A stretch of 64,000 bases of DNA from Schistosoma haematobium. Its lineage: Eukaryota > Platyhelminthes > Trematoda > Strigeidida > Schistosomatidae. The notes beneath the pieces were generated by a model. It did no database searches. It saw nothing but the letters and a program-made list of their open reading frames with translations, and was not told the origin of the DNA. Of the stretch, positions 24,869 to 35,575 are shown in pieces. The position numbers and the translations under genes were made by a program. Positions within the stretch are counted from its first letter, which is position 1, and each line of letters opens with the position of its first letter. The stretch is from NCBI RefSeq assembly GCF_000699445.3, contig NC_067195.1:61045591-61109590 (forward strand). The letters are read 5' to 3'.

Positions 24869-25380
24869 CTTTTGTTAATAACTAAACTAGAGAATATATG
24901 TTCCAACATTGTGCTGAATTGTTTCTTAAAGATTGGCTTTCTGGAACTAGCTAATAAATGTTAGAATAATTGATAGAACATTGATCATATTGATCAATAC
25001 AAACAAGGAAATCTGAAATAGTTATGGATTATGTAGTGAAATAACCTTTTTATAATATTATTCACTTTGTGACACCATTGCAAACTGAGATTAAATGGGT
25101 AATCAAAGTAATGTAAGGAGGGTTTTTAAAAAAAAGAGAACGGTATTTTCGAATTGTAGTTGATTATAACTAAACTATAAAAGGTTATATTCAATAATTT
25201 TTTATTCTTTTATAGTTTAAATTACATGATTTTCAGTGACCTATAAATTAATAGTTAAAATATCAAAATTTTAAACACTCAGTTACAAGCTTGAATCTTA
25301 TTCATACAATCAAGTAATGTTACTGATCCTCATGTAAGATTCATGGTTTACCAAAGAAAAAAACTATAATTTTAAAAAAA
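23870..25380. other. AT-rich spacer with one TA microsatellite
   Basis: No exon recognised. TA repeat at 24816-24867. Confidence 0.4.
24816..24867. repeat. (TA)n microsatellite
   Basis: About 26 TA units. Confidence 0.95.
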
Positions 25381-25585
25381 TAACGAAGGAACGAATTGAG
25401 CGAAGAAATTTCTTTTCAATTAGTTTTTCATCATGGCTCTACACTATTATATATGTATGATTTACAATAATGATATAATATTCATCGAGTGGATCCGTTA
25501 CGTAACAATTGCATAATGACATTTCACTTATAAATTAACATTGAGTAATTGGAAGAAAGAGAATTAATAATAATCAAAGTAATTA

Positions 25586-25956
25586 ATTCACCCGGTAGTG
25601 TTTTACTTGAATCTTCCTATTGATGTTTAGGACTGAAATAGATCAGTCCCTTATTGACATATGTGCGTTTCGTCCTATTTGAGGCTCATCAGCTGGATGA
25701 ACCTGCATATCAGAGTTGATGTTCACTCTGAGACTCGAATCCAGTACCGTTTGCTTCACCTCATTGCACAAGCAAGTGGCTATCAGAACTCAGTAGCTAA
25801 GTGAATAAAACGATGACGTTTGAAGCGAACAGTACTGGGTTTGAGCGCCATAGTGAACATTAACTGTGGGATGCAGGTACATCCAACTGACGAGTCCCAA
25901 ATAGGACGAAACGAGCATCCTGCATTCCACTGCTAGCCACTATCCATCTTTGCTTA
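25586..25956. mobile_element. Head-to-head inverted SINE-A pair, single insertion
   Basis: 371-bp composite between perfect 15-bp direct repeats TAATCAAAGTAATTA (25571-25585 and 25957-25971). The minus arm begins at the SINE 3' terminus (ATTCACCCGGTAGTG) and passes a tail truncated at the hammerhead (CGTTTCGTCC at 25665), then an inverted B box (GACTCGAATCC). The plus arm starts near 25786 (GAACTCAGTAGCTAAGTG) and ends within the linker after the hammerhead. The perfect duplications show that both arms integrated together and fairly recently. Confidence 0.85.
25872..25927 (+). ncRNA. Hammerhead ribozyme motif (SINE-A), core intact but stems weakened
   Basis: CTGACGAG, stem II GTCC/GGAC with CAAATA loop and GAAA are all present. 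Stem I has mismatches (ATCCAA against CTGCAT) and stem III reads ACGAGCAT, so folding is doubtful. Confidence 0.65.
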
Positions 25957-26073
25957 TAATCAAAGTAATTATTGGAAAACCAAGAAGTTGCTACGTTGCA
26001 TAATAATTGAAATGTCATTATGTAGTTAATACATAACATATCCACTCGATGAGTATTATTTCATTATTGTAAA

Positions 26074-26138
<65 letters not shown>

Positions 26139-26366
26139 ATATATATATATAATAGTGTAGAGCCATGATGAATAACTAATTGAAAGAAATTTCTTCATTC
26201 AATTCATTCCTTCTTTATTTACCAAATGTCAAAATGGGTATTTTCACTATATAATTAAAAAGAGATTGTTTTGATATTTCTTGGATTTCATATCATTTGT
26301 ATGTTTATATTTTTAGAAATTTTATACAAATCCATTAACCTTCAAAGACTATTATCATATTGAAGA

Positions 26367-26615
26367 ATGTATCATAGTATTTATTTAATACTAATCATTC
26401 ATTTAATGATATTTATGTTATGTGAAGGAATTATTCTTACAGAGAATAATCGTGAACATTTAATAGATTGTTTACAATTATGTCAATATGCATTTATGAC
26501 ATGTGAATATAAATGTTTTAAAATGAATTTTTGTAAAACTATTTGTGATAAAACGTATTATGAATGTGAAAAATCATGTTACATTGAAGTATTTAATACT
26601 ACTGAAACATTTTGA
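26367..26615 (+). CDS. Small secreted cysteine-rich protein, eight-Cys C-x3-C framework
   Basis: An 82-residue open frame with ATG and TGA. The first ~20 residues (MYHSIYLILIIHLMIFMLCEG) form a signal peptide or hydrophobic anchor. The mature part has eight cysteines spaced C-x3-C-x6-C-x3-C-x5-C-x3-C-x6-C-x3-C, the pattern expected of two helices cross-linked by disulphides (alpha-hairpinin-like). An AATAAA lies about 75 bp downstream (26689). It shares the cysteine framework and hydrophobic start with the frame at 46477. Probably a secreted effector or peptide of unknown function; an additional upstream exon cannot be excluded. Merlin sits ~220 bp downstream. Confidence 0.6.
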   Translation: MYHSIYLILIIHLMIFMLCEGIILTENNREHLIDCLQLCQYAFMTCEYKCFKMNFCKTICDKTYYECEKSCYIEVFNTTETF

Positions 26616-26911
26616 TTTTTGATTCTTGATTTTTGATATAAACTTTAAATGTGATTTTGTTATTCATTTGAGAGACAAAGAAAGCGGGAATAAATTGTTA
26701 TTAGATAGAACATATTATATAATGATCGACTTTTTTAGTTGTTTGTTAGAAAGACGGGGTGGTGGGAGTGGTGGTGGTGGTGTTAGTAAGTATATTTCAT
26801 TTGGTATACTAGTAACAGAATTTATAAGTTAAAAGGGCGAGACTCTAATTTAAGGACGAGCCAATCAGAATCGTTTGGGCAATTTCAAGGTCACCGAGCC
26901 AAGTTCAACAC

Positions 26912-27831
26912 GTGGCGCTAACATACGATCGGTTTACAGCGGATTTTAGAGAGGGGGTGATTATTGAGAGGCTACAACAGATGAGACTATCAAGAAGTTC
27001 TTGTACGTGCGACTGCGGTTATCAAGTGACTACAGCAAAGTGTGCAGACCACCGTGGTGAGATTATGTTTCGTTGTTCATCATGTTGGAGGAAAAAGTCT
27101 GCTCAAACGGGGACTTTCTTCGCTCGATCGCGACTGACATTAAGGCAGATCATGATAATAGTGGCAAATTGGGTAATAAAGACACCAGTAACACTGGCTG
27201 TGGCGTTTGCAGATGGTACTGAAACTTCAGCAGTCCAGTGGTATGAGTACTGCCGTGACATATGTGCAAGTAAAATGACACGTCTACGCCAATCATTCGG
27301 AGGAGTAGGATGCATTGTGGAGATAGATGGAACGGTAGTAAGAAAGCGAAAATACAATAGGGGACGTAGTATCAAGGAAGAATGGGTAAGTAGCATTTCC
27401 GTAAATATACTTGACAGGTGTTTGGAATTTATGACCGATCAACGCAAAAGGGACATTTTCAGAGGGTCAGAAACCTGCAAGCAAACACAATAATATTAAT
27501 TATACAGGAATACGTGCAGCCGGGCACAACAGTATATACGAATGATTGGCGAGCTTATAGGTGCCTACATATACTTGGATATGTGTATCATGTAGTAGTG
27601 CACAAGCGCCATTTCGTCGACCCAACAACCGGCGTCCATACTAATAATATTGAAGCTATGTGGTCCAGACTGAAGGAATTTTTAAGACCATACCACGGCT
27701 CTAGAGGACGACTGTTATGGAGCCATATGGACGAGTTTCTATACTGTATACATTATGATTTCAGGAGTTCCGAACCTTTATCAAACCTTAACAAGTTTTC
27801 AAATCATGTAAAAGAAGACTATCCACTGTAA
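26912..27831 (+). CDS. Merlin (IS1016/DDE-like) transposase, one 32-nt intron
   Basis: DDE-type transposase that cuts and pastes its element by binding the terminal repeats. Exon 1 is 26912-27385 (158 codons) and exon 2 is 27418-27831 (137 codons), giving 295 residues. The intron 27386-27417 starts GTAAGT and ends ACAG. Removing it restores EEW joined to VFGIYDRSTQKG, a typical Merlin motif; read through, the frame ends early. A zinc-ribbon-like start has CDCG, C-x2-H and CSSC around residues 30-60. Candidate catalytic residues are D in VEIDGTVV, D in YTNDWRAY and E in NNIEAMW. HKRHFVDPTTGVHTNNIE matches the conserved region before the last acid. No internal stop seen. Confidence 0.9.
27386..27417 (+). 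other. 32-nt intron in Merlin transposase
   Basis: GTAAGT donor and TTGACAG acceptor, phase 0. It is needed to keep the conserved W-V-F-G motif in frame. Introns of ~30-40 nt are common in schistosome genes. Confidence 0.82.
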
Positions 27832-27950
27832 TTCATTACTTTCTTATATTTTTACTTTATACTGACTGTCTTCTGATTAGCTAATAATTGTCAAGGTCAT
27901 TCAAGATTCTTTCAAGCTTCGTCCCTAAATTAGAGTCTCACCGTTAAAAG

Positions 27951-29330
27951 TTTTGAAAATACTAAAGGTTCCAATCTTTTTTTATAAAAAAAGAAGTATT
28001 CTACCGTTGGTTTCGTGACCGTAAGTAATTTTACAGACCAACTGACTAATGAAGGTTTGTAAACTTGAAGATAGACGTATCTGTGGGAACTAATATAGTT
28101 AATAAAATGCAGTTTTAAATTTTCTGGAAGGATATATACCTAAAAGTATGAATTACAGTGAAACTTAGAGATGATCAGCTAGAAAAATCCTATAAAATGT
28201 TGATAAATATATAGGTTGTTATACGAAAATACTGACGTAACTAATAAAGTATTTAAGAATTTAGTAAATTTTGAAAAGTGAGGAATTAGAGAATGTATAG
28301 TTTGAAAAGGATATCAAAGGTAGTGTTGATTTAAGTGATATTAATTTCTTCTACAGAGATGGATCCCCTAAAAGTGATTTCTGAAACACACTTGCAAATT
28401 TTGTAGACTTTTTAGAAGTTTGATAATTCATCATAATTTAATATTCCACTAGACTGATTTATGAATAAAATATTCGATGGATATGACCAACGATTCATGT
28501 TTAGTTAGATAAAATTGGAGCCTTTATTTTTGAAAGCTCCCAGAAAATACGTTTCCGATGCTTGTAGTTTATATTGTTAAATCATAATATGTCGAAACAT
28601 TTCAATTTCAAACCATTAAGGTTGGTTTAGATCAAATACGAAGACTTTCCTCATAAAATTGTTATCTGTAGTCTTGCTTTTAAATGATTACATAACTGAA
28701 TTTATAGAAATGAGAGACCCAGAAACTTGATGAAAGCCGATCATGAAATTAGTGAGGTTGAAATTTTTGAAGCAATGAATAAACATCAGATTTGCTATGC
28801 CTGTTGTGGAGATTATCGTCAAACGTTTCCGATTTGACTTTTATATACAGTTGGAATGTAAGGTGAACCTCTTTTTAGTTACAATCATTTTTAAAAAATC
28901 TATAATCCGAAAAACATCACTTAGTTCACATAGTTAAAATTATTGCGTTTTAAGTAAGAGTTATGGTTTTTTATTACAATAATGTCGGTTTATAGAAGTT
29001 GCAAATAACATAATAAAGCTATTGAATAAGATACAAACATTTCATAGTTTCTATGCAAACTTCTTATTTGGATAGTTACTCATTTTATGCTCGATTTTGT
29101 TTATTTATCCATTGAATATTGTCAAATGATGATCATTTTCACTGTGATCATTCTTACTAATGAAAATGCGTAATGGAAAATCGATTATTAGGAGATGGTT
29201 GTCTGATATTTAAACAATAGTATGTTCAACAGCATGCTGGAAGGATTTTACAGCCATTCAGTGAATTTGACTGAATCATACGTTTAATTGTGTTCAAAAT
29301 AATCAAGATTGGATGAAGGGACAATTCGTA
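27951..29330. other. AT-rich spacer, nothing recognised
   Basis: No supported feature. Confidence 0.4.
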
Positions 29331-29339
29331 CAAAATAAT

Positions 29340-29600
29340 AGTGTAGCGGGTGATGTCAACGGAGAGGAGCGATGGGACGTGCGGCTCAGGTTTCTGGAGA
29401 GCGTCCCAGGTGCCGGGTGGATATCGGATGTTGCTGCACCGGCAGGTTTATGGAGCTATAGATGTCAGCGCACCACAAACTCGACATTTTGACGGAGAGC
29501 GTGGCACAGACTTCAGAAAAGAGGAAAGTGGCACGGCGAGCAGAACCACCGCAGGAACGACTGCCTTAAAAAGTGGACGAGTGTGATGTGAGCTACTTAT
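29340..29600. repeat. GC-rich island, probable foreign repeat fragment
   Basis: About 260 bp of high GC with sharp edges in AT-rich DNA. A 78-codon frame (29350-29586) has no recognised domain. Class unknown; likely a retroelement piece by composition only. Confidence 0.35.
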
Positions 29601-29609
29601 ATCCACATA

Positions 29610-30535
29610 AGTAGTATATAACAATAGTCAGGAACAGAATGTATTTAAGTGGAAGAAAGAGTAGGAAAGAACGGAAACGATAAATAATTGGTATGAAAAT
29701 GCAGGCACAATGAAATTTGAGACGATTGACTGGTATTTGTAAAAGGAACAGTCAAGTTTGAGACAAATGATTGATGTTTTGCTAATTGAGTATTTACTGT
29801 ATGATTCTCAGATTTTACTAAGAGATTCTGTAATTTTGCGTTCAAATTCATTCGACTGCCTCACTTGTGTTTTCTTCCACTACGTTAGTAAAATGTACTG
29901 TCGTGGTAACTAAGACCTGTAGCAATTATTTAGCTTTCTTCTGACTACACATCGAGTTGTCTCATTTCTTTTAGTACCTACTATATGAGGACAAAACTAC
30001 GTATCTTATTCTTTTAGATTTAATAATAATTGGTAAAATGTTCAAATACTTCTTGCTTCAATTTCCTAAACTAATAAGTATACGCAACATTTACCATTAC
30101 TTTTAGTTCCAAGTGTTCCAATGTTAAATTTCGAGGATATATTTATTGAAGACACCAAATGATAACTCAATTAAGGTTGCAATTATTATTTATAAGTGCA
30201 GTTACAAGTCCTTCGGGAGTACAGTCAGAAGTACGATAATAAGAGAGATATAAATGAAACAACAGCATAAACTCGTTTAAAGGTGAAAAAAATGACAGAT
30301 GACTTTGGTGAAGAAAACATAACTTATTTTTAATGAAAAGCAAATATTAAGTTATCAGAAAACATTGTCAAATGAATAACTGAAAAAAACTGATTTCTAC
30401 ACAACTCACAAAATGAATGAAGAAAATGAAATCGAATGTACACAATCAATTATAAATGTGCCCTTGAATTATTAACTCTAATTTTAGTAAAGTATTATCA
30501 CGCTATGTATTTTGCAACTTTAACTAGTTATTGCA
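29610..30535. other. AT-rich spacer, nothing recognised
   Basis: No supported feature. Confidence 0.4.
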
Positions 30536-30540
30536 GTTAT

Positions 30541-31495
30541 CTAATTACTTACTGCTGTTACTCCTCGTGAAAAAGTATAGGCCGCTCAACAGCATTCTCC
30601 ATTCAACCCTGTTCTAGGCAATCCTTTCTAGCTCTTTCTAGTTGTTATTCATCCTTTTCATATTTGATTCTATTCCACGACGTAATGTGTTATTTGGCCT
30701 TCCTATTTTCCGTTTCCCTTCATGATTCCAAATTAGGGCTTGCCTCGTGATGCAGTTTGATGATTTGTGTAATGTATGTCCTATCCATTTCCATCGTCTT
30801 TTCCTAACTTCCTCTTCAACTGGAAGCTAGTTTGTTATCTCCCACAATTGGCTGTTACTGATGGTATCCGGCCAATGGATGTTGAGTATTTGCGTAGACA
30901 ACTATTTATAAATACTTGTACCTTGTTGATGATAGTTGTAGTAGTTCTGCAAGTTTCATCTCCGTACAGTGGAACAAACTGTCTTGACGTTCATATTGAA
31001 GATTGTGACTTTGATGTTGGCTGGCAGTTGTTTTTTAGTTCCATATGTTCTTCAATCGTAGGAATGCGGCCCTTGCTTTGTCAATTCTCACCTTTAAGTC
31101 TGCATCTGAACCTCCTTGTCCATCGATGATGCTTCCCAGGTATGTGAAGGATTCCACATCTTCCAGAGTCTCGCCATCAAGTGTGGTTGGATTTCTGTTC
31201 TCCGTGTTGTATTTGAGGACCTTGGTTCTAGCCTTCTGTATGTCGAGGCCTACTGGTGCAGAGACTGCTGCTACACTGGCTGTCTTTATGTGCATTCGTT
31301 CGTGTGTGCGATAGGAGGGCTAGGTCATTTGGGAAATCAAAATCGTCTAATTGGTTCTGAGCTATCCATTTTATTCCGTGTTTTCCCTCAGATGTCGAGG
31401 GCTTTGTAATACAGTTGGTCACCAGAAGAGGAAGGGAGAGAGTAGGCAGTTTTGTCTGACTCCGATCCTTACTTGAAATGCATCTAATGGTCTTG
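30541..31495 (-). mobile_element. RTE-type LINE fragment, RT to 3' end, minus strand
   Basis: On the minus strand: TKLPTLSLPLLVTNCITKPS (RT motif before the active site), then LDDFDFPNDLALLSHT, where FPND replaces the catalytic FADD. PVGLDIQKARTKVLKYNTEN, SFTYLGSIIDGQGGSDADLK and ARAAFLRLKNIWN follow, then a decayed C-terminal part to 30541. The 30541-31100 half is almost the same as 15120-15675 in inverted orientation. Active-site change and stops make it inactive. Confidence 0.82.
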
Positions 31496-31780
31496 TAAAA
31501 TATTTTTCACTTATTTAATGAAAAATTCCACCACAGTTGAACTTCAACTGAAGGGTTGCTAAAAACCAGGTAGAAACAGTCAAGGATCTGATGCACCAAA
31601 TGTATCAAGACTTGGAATTCCTGGGTTTGACAGTAATTTAGTACTGATTACTTAATGCTAGAAATGTTATCTGGTAGAATTAAACAATCATTCAATTCCA
31701 TTGTGTTTTCATTATTGTTTTGAATACTATCAGTCAACAAGCCATTCCGTTGGTTATTTTAATTGTGTTGATGAAATATT
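31496..31780. other. Short AT-rich spacer between two LINE fragments
   Basis: Nothing recognised. Confidence 0.35.
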
Positions 31781-31789
31781 AAGACAAAC

Positions 31790-32440
31790 GAAAGACTCTC
31801 CGATACAACACAGCATGCACCAATCCAATCAAAATTGACGGAGAAGATTTGGAAGATGTAAGAACCTTTACATATCTGGTCAGCATCATTGATGAACATG
31901 GTGGACTTGATGCAGATGTGAAAGCGCGGATCAGAAAAACAAGAGCAGTATATTTACAACTGAGGGACACCTGGAACTCAAAACAATTGTCAACCAACAC
32001 CAAGGTCAGGATTTTCAATACAAATGTCAAGACCTGGAGAACTACGAAAGTCATCATGCAGAAAATACAGGTGTTTATTAACAGTTGTCTACGCAAAATA
32101 CTTCAGATCCGTTGGCCGGACACTATTAGCAACAACCTACTGTGGGAGAGAACAAACCAGATCCCAGCGGAGGAAGAAATCAGGAAGAGGCGCTGGAAGT
32201 GGACAGGACACACATTGAGGAAAGCACCGAACTGCGTCACAAGACAAGCCCTCACATGGAATCCTCAAGGCCAAAGGAAAGGAGGAAGACCAAAGAACAC
32301 ATTACGCGGGGAAATGGAGATAGACATGAGAAAAATGAACAAGAATTGGATGGAACTAGAAAAGAATGACCAGGACAGAGTGGATTGGAGAATGCTGGTA
32401 GGCGGCCTATGCTCCATTAGGAGTAACAGGCGTAAGTAGG
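31790..32440 (+). mobile_element. RTE-type LINE 3' end with long open frame
   Basis: 31849-32439 is open for 196 codons: [60 protein letters not shown], then [20 protein letters not shown] and [20 protein letters not shown], ending [20 protein letters not shown]. This is the complete C-terminal part of the RTE-like polymerase. Compared with the related copies it lacks about seven residues between NVKT and WRTTK (an in-frame deletion). The catalytic RT part is missing, so it is a 5'-truncated, less decayed insertion. The coding signal belongs to the element, not to a host gene. Confidence 0.85.
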
Positions 32441-32444
32441 TAAG

Positions 32445-34500
32445 TAATATTTTATAATCCTGGATTATTTATTGTATTAAGTTGTTGCGCAAGAGAATAT
32501 ATTATAGTGAAACTGTAATAACAGATAGCTTATGGATAATGAAATATCATATTAACATGAATTTATCATTACTTAAACATAATTACTTTGTAAATGTTCT
32601 ACAACACTCTGTAAAGACATTCTATTCATCGTTCTGTTATAAAAATATGAATAATGAAGTATATAATACTTTAATTCGAAAATATCACGATTACGTAATT
32701 GTCATCAAACTCGGTCACATCAATAATTAAGTTCAAACGTATTAAAAATTTATGTTACTAAAATGACAATATATATAAATTTATCATATTGTAATAAACG
32801 AAAACTTGAGTAGGGTGAAACCACTTGTTGTACAAATTGAATCACACAGTGGATTTGTAAAATAGGAAAATAATATATTGAATACACTATTTACACCTCT
32901 TCTTTGAATTGTCTCCTACATACACCATCTTCCTTTGTTTCCTGTTGCTGTTTAGACTGCTTTTGCTTTTCTTTTACTTTTCCTCATGTTCTTCACCTGT
33001 CAATAACAATCCTTTTTCGAAGTCTTGATACATACTACTTATACCTATTTCATACGCATAGTACCTTTTATTATCTTCGATTTTACTCTTTTTAATATAT
33101 CTATTTGTTTGACTATCATACACCATAATACCATACATAAAATTCATTTCAGAAATTAGCATAAGGATTTGAAAAATATTCGAAATTAGCACAGCTCACA
33201 AACAAGTGCAACCAGTTTATTATATTTTATGCAAACCGAAAGATGTAAAAATAAAAAGGAGAATTACAATATCATTAACAAAATGAGTAATAGTAATCAC
33301 TAAAAGAACAAGATAGGGACGTCCTTTACTTGAACTTTATGGAAAGTGTATTCAATGTGAAATGACACGATATATCATTATTAATATCATTGCATATGGG
33401 TAAAAGTGAATACCATTTTGACAGGAAATCCAAGGAATATCAGATAGATTACAGTAGGACAAGATACAGGCCAATCTGTAATCGATCAGTAAATTGACAC
33501 AGATTAGTTTATATGAACTAGGCCCATCAATTACATAGCTATCAATAGCTTAACAAAACAACAAAAATTTAAAGACTCATAATAAAAACAGAGCCTTAAA
33601 GTAAACAACCACAAAGTTCTTCACAACAAACTCTACTTCGTTTTTAAATAAATATTTTCTATAAAGTGAAATGATTTCTCACTTGTGGTGCATAATTAAA
33701 CTTACAATAAGACCACAGCTATTGGTTGATATGAAAACAGAGCACATATGTGGATTGCTATTAAATGTCAATCATTTATTCAACCAAATTTGTAAGTTAA
33801 ATAATTTTTCGAAATGTGAGTTTAGTTGATATGTCAACTTTATGTATTATTTTTTTTTAATGTAATTTCATAACAGTGTTTTCTTATTTACAATCCAGTA
33901 TGTTGGTATAAAACTAATATTTGCATGTATTTAATCATTTAATCAAAGTCAAGTTTTCTTTAAGTTCTTTTCTTATCTTTTGATTACTGCTATAACTTGT
34001 GACCGCCGATTAGAGAGCAGTGACTTATCGATCGGATCAATGACGCGTAAAACACGTGCGAGCAGTCTAGAGTCTTGATTAGTCCTGCTTTCCGCCTAGC
34101 CCAGCCAGTTATATCCAGAACGCTAATCTCAGCATCTGCGATATGAATCATTATATTTCAAACATACTGAGTTGATATACCAATCAAACAGACCACAACG
34201 TACCAATAAAATATGAAACAACATTTGTACAAGGATTAGCCAGACGTGGCTGTGAATGAGGGAGGTAGTAATTAATATACTGGCCATAACTCAAGAATGG
34301 TAAAACGTATAATAATAGTTTATCGGTCAAAATAAAGCTTATAATAAGAGGAATATGAATAGGCATAGTTTAGTTACTCAATAATTATACAATAGAAATA
34401 TACGTTTAGTATTGGTCCACAAAAGGATCCCAAAGTTACCATTCATTATTCTTGTCGGGACATAACAGTTACATTCGCTTTAATTTATAAACATTATTTT
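32445..34500. other. AT-rich spacer; less AT-rich patch at about 33995-34345
   Basis: No gene recognised. The patch has GACCGCCGATTAGAGAGCAG and AAGGATTAGCCAGACGTGGC, which look repeat-derived, but no second copy was seen in this window. Confidence 0.35.
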
Positions 34501-34534
34501 AATTTTCGTGGTCTACATCACGGACTGAATTTAA

Positions 34535-34850
34535 TTAGACACCACCGACAACCAGGATGTTCTGGATCGTCATTTTGTCCTAGGATGAGATTTTTTGGTA
34601 TCAATCATTCACGAATTCGAAGGAGATTGAATCCAGGACTCTCAGTTTAGTATCGAGCGTTTAAACTTTAAACCATTGAGTTGAAGTCCAATAGTTAACA
34701 TGTCCAGCTGAAGATAATTCTCGATATTGCGTAACTGTTTACGATTGTTTCAGGGGGATAGTTGTCTCTCACCTACGATTGTTAAACTCCAACTGTAGTG
34801 GTTTCTCACTTGAACTCTTGGAATCGTATGTGGAAGTTAATCACCAATGT
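34535..34850 (-). mobile_element. Degenerate SINE-B copy, minus strand
   Basis: From the left: inverted hammerhead remnant (CGTCATTTTGTCCTAGGATG, then GAGATTTTTTGG), inverted B-box remnant (GATTGAATCCAGGACTCTC), pre-head (ACCATTGAGTTGAAGTC) and 5' region (GTTAAACTCCAACTGTAGTG, then TTTCTCACTTGAACTC). Old copy; no functional core. Confidence 0.6.
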
Positions 34851-35029
34851 GCACAAGATCATTATTAATACTATTTTGCTCAAAATTTACTAGTTATTAT
34901 TGTTCAGCTACTACATATTGATAATAATTAAAAGTTTTCTACACATACTATCTTTCAATACAATAAAGTAAAAAAAGTGCTGTTAAGTAATTATTTTATT
35001 GATTGTGTTCACATTTTCCACTGTTTTTA

Positions 35030-35350
35030 TGTAAACGTATGTGTGTGCATTTCATCACATGTCCGTAACTTATTTTTGTCTGATTATGAATATCGATTCT
35101 CTCTTGGTTAAATTGAGTTGGCTCAGACGCTTTCGTCGATCCGTTTCGTTTCGCTTTCTTTTCACTTTCTTCACTTCGTTTCTTTGGTTGTCTGTCTGGA
35201 TCAACAATTGTATGAAATACATGTATGCGAAATCCATTCTTGTATTTGACTTGTTTAATTCTGGTATTCATCAACGCGATGATTATATACGAGGATTGGT
35301 GATATATAAATTTCGATAACAAGCAGCAAACGATCTATCTAGAGTCAGAT
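35030..35350. repeat. Dispersed repeat R5 copy
   Basis: Diverged match to 41745-42060 in the same orientation. Shared blocks include CATCACATGTCCGTAACTTA, then GAGTTGGCTCA, a C/T-rich stretch and GAAATCCATTCTTGTATTTG, followed by GATGATTATATACGA. Short frames here are not conserved between copies. Confidence 0.55.
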
Positions 35351-35575
35351 ATTCCAGGGCCATTAAAATATATCTCAGTACGAATTTAAATAAAACTAAA
35401 ACCAGAATATCATTGTAGATATATCATATTCGAGAGTTCGTGTTTCTCCTAAAATGAAACTTTCCTATATAAAAACCTACATTAATGTTAAAAATGTTGT
35501 TTATAACACTGTCTTTAAAACAGAATTGAATTAAACCTAATGTTAAATGGCTTAAAATAACAAATATAATATATC

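Larger units (their letters stand above)
25385..26215. repeat. Large imperfect palindrome with SINE-A pair in its loop
   Basis: The left arm (about 25385-25535) and right arm (about 26003-26215) are reverse complements. Left TCATCATGGCTCTACACTAT is matched by right ATAGTGTAGAGCCATGATGA, and left GATTTACAATAATGATATAA by right ATTATTTCATTATTGTAAAT. The right arm also carries a long (TA)n expansion (about 26075-26151). The SINE-A inverted pair with its own target duplications sits between the arms. Confidence 0.8.
26836..27942 (+). mobile_element. Complete Merlin DNA transposon
   Basis: 1,107-bp element with ~24-bp terminal inverted repeats. Both ends contain GAGACTCTAATTTA followed by RGGACGA, with only two mismatches across the repeat. 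Flanked by perfect 8-bp duplications GTTAAAAG (26828-26835 and 27943-27950); Merlin/IS1016-type transposons make 8-9 bp duplications. It encloses a single apparently intact transposase gene. Perfect duplications and an unbroken reading frame suggest recent insertion. Merlin elements are known from schistosomes. Confidence 0.92.

Noticed and set aside
24755..24964. Frame encoding repeated Ile-Tyr
   Set aside because: Translation of a TA microsatellite; same for 39169-39429.
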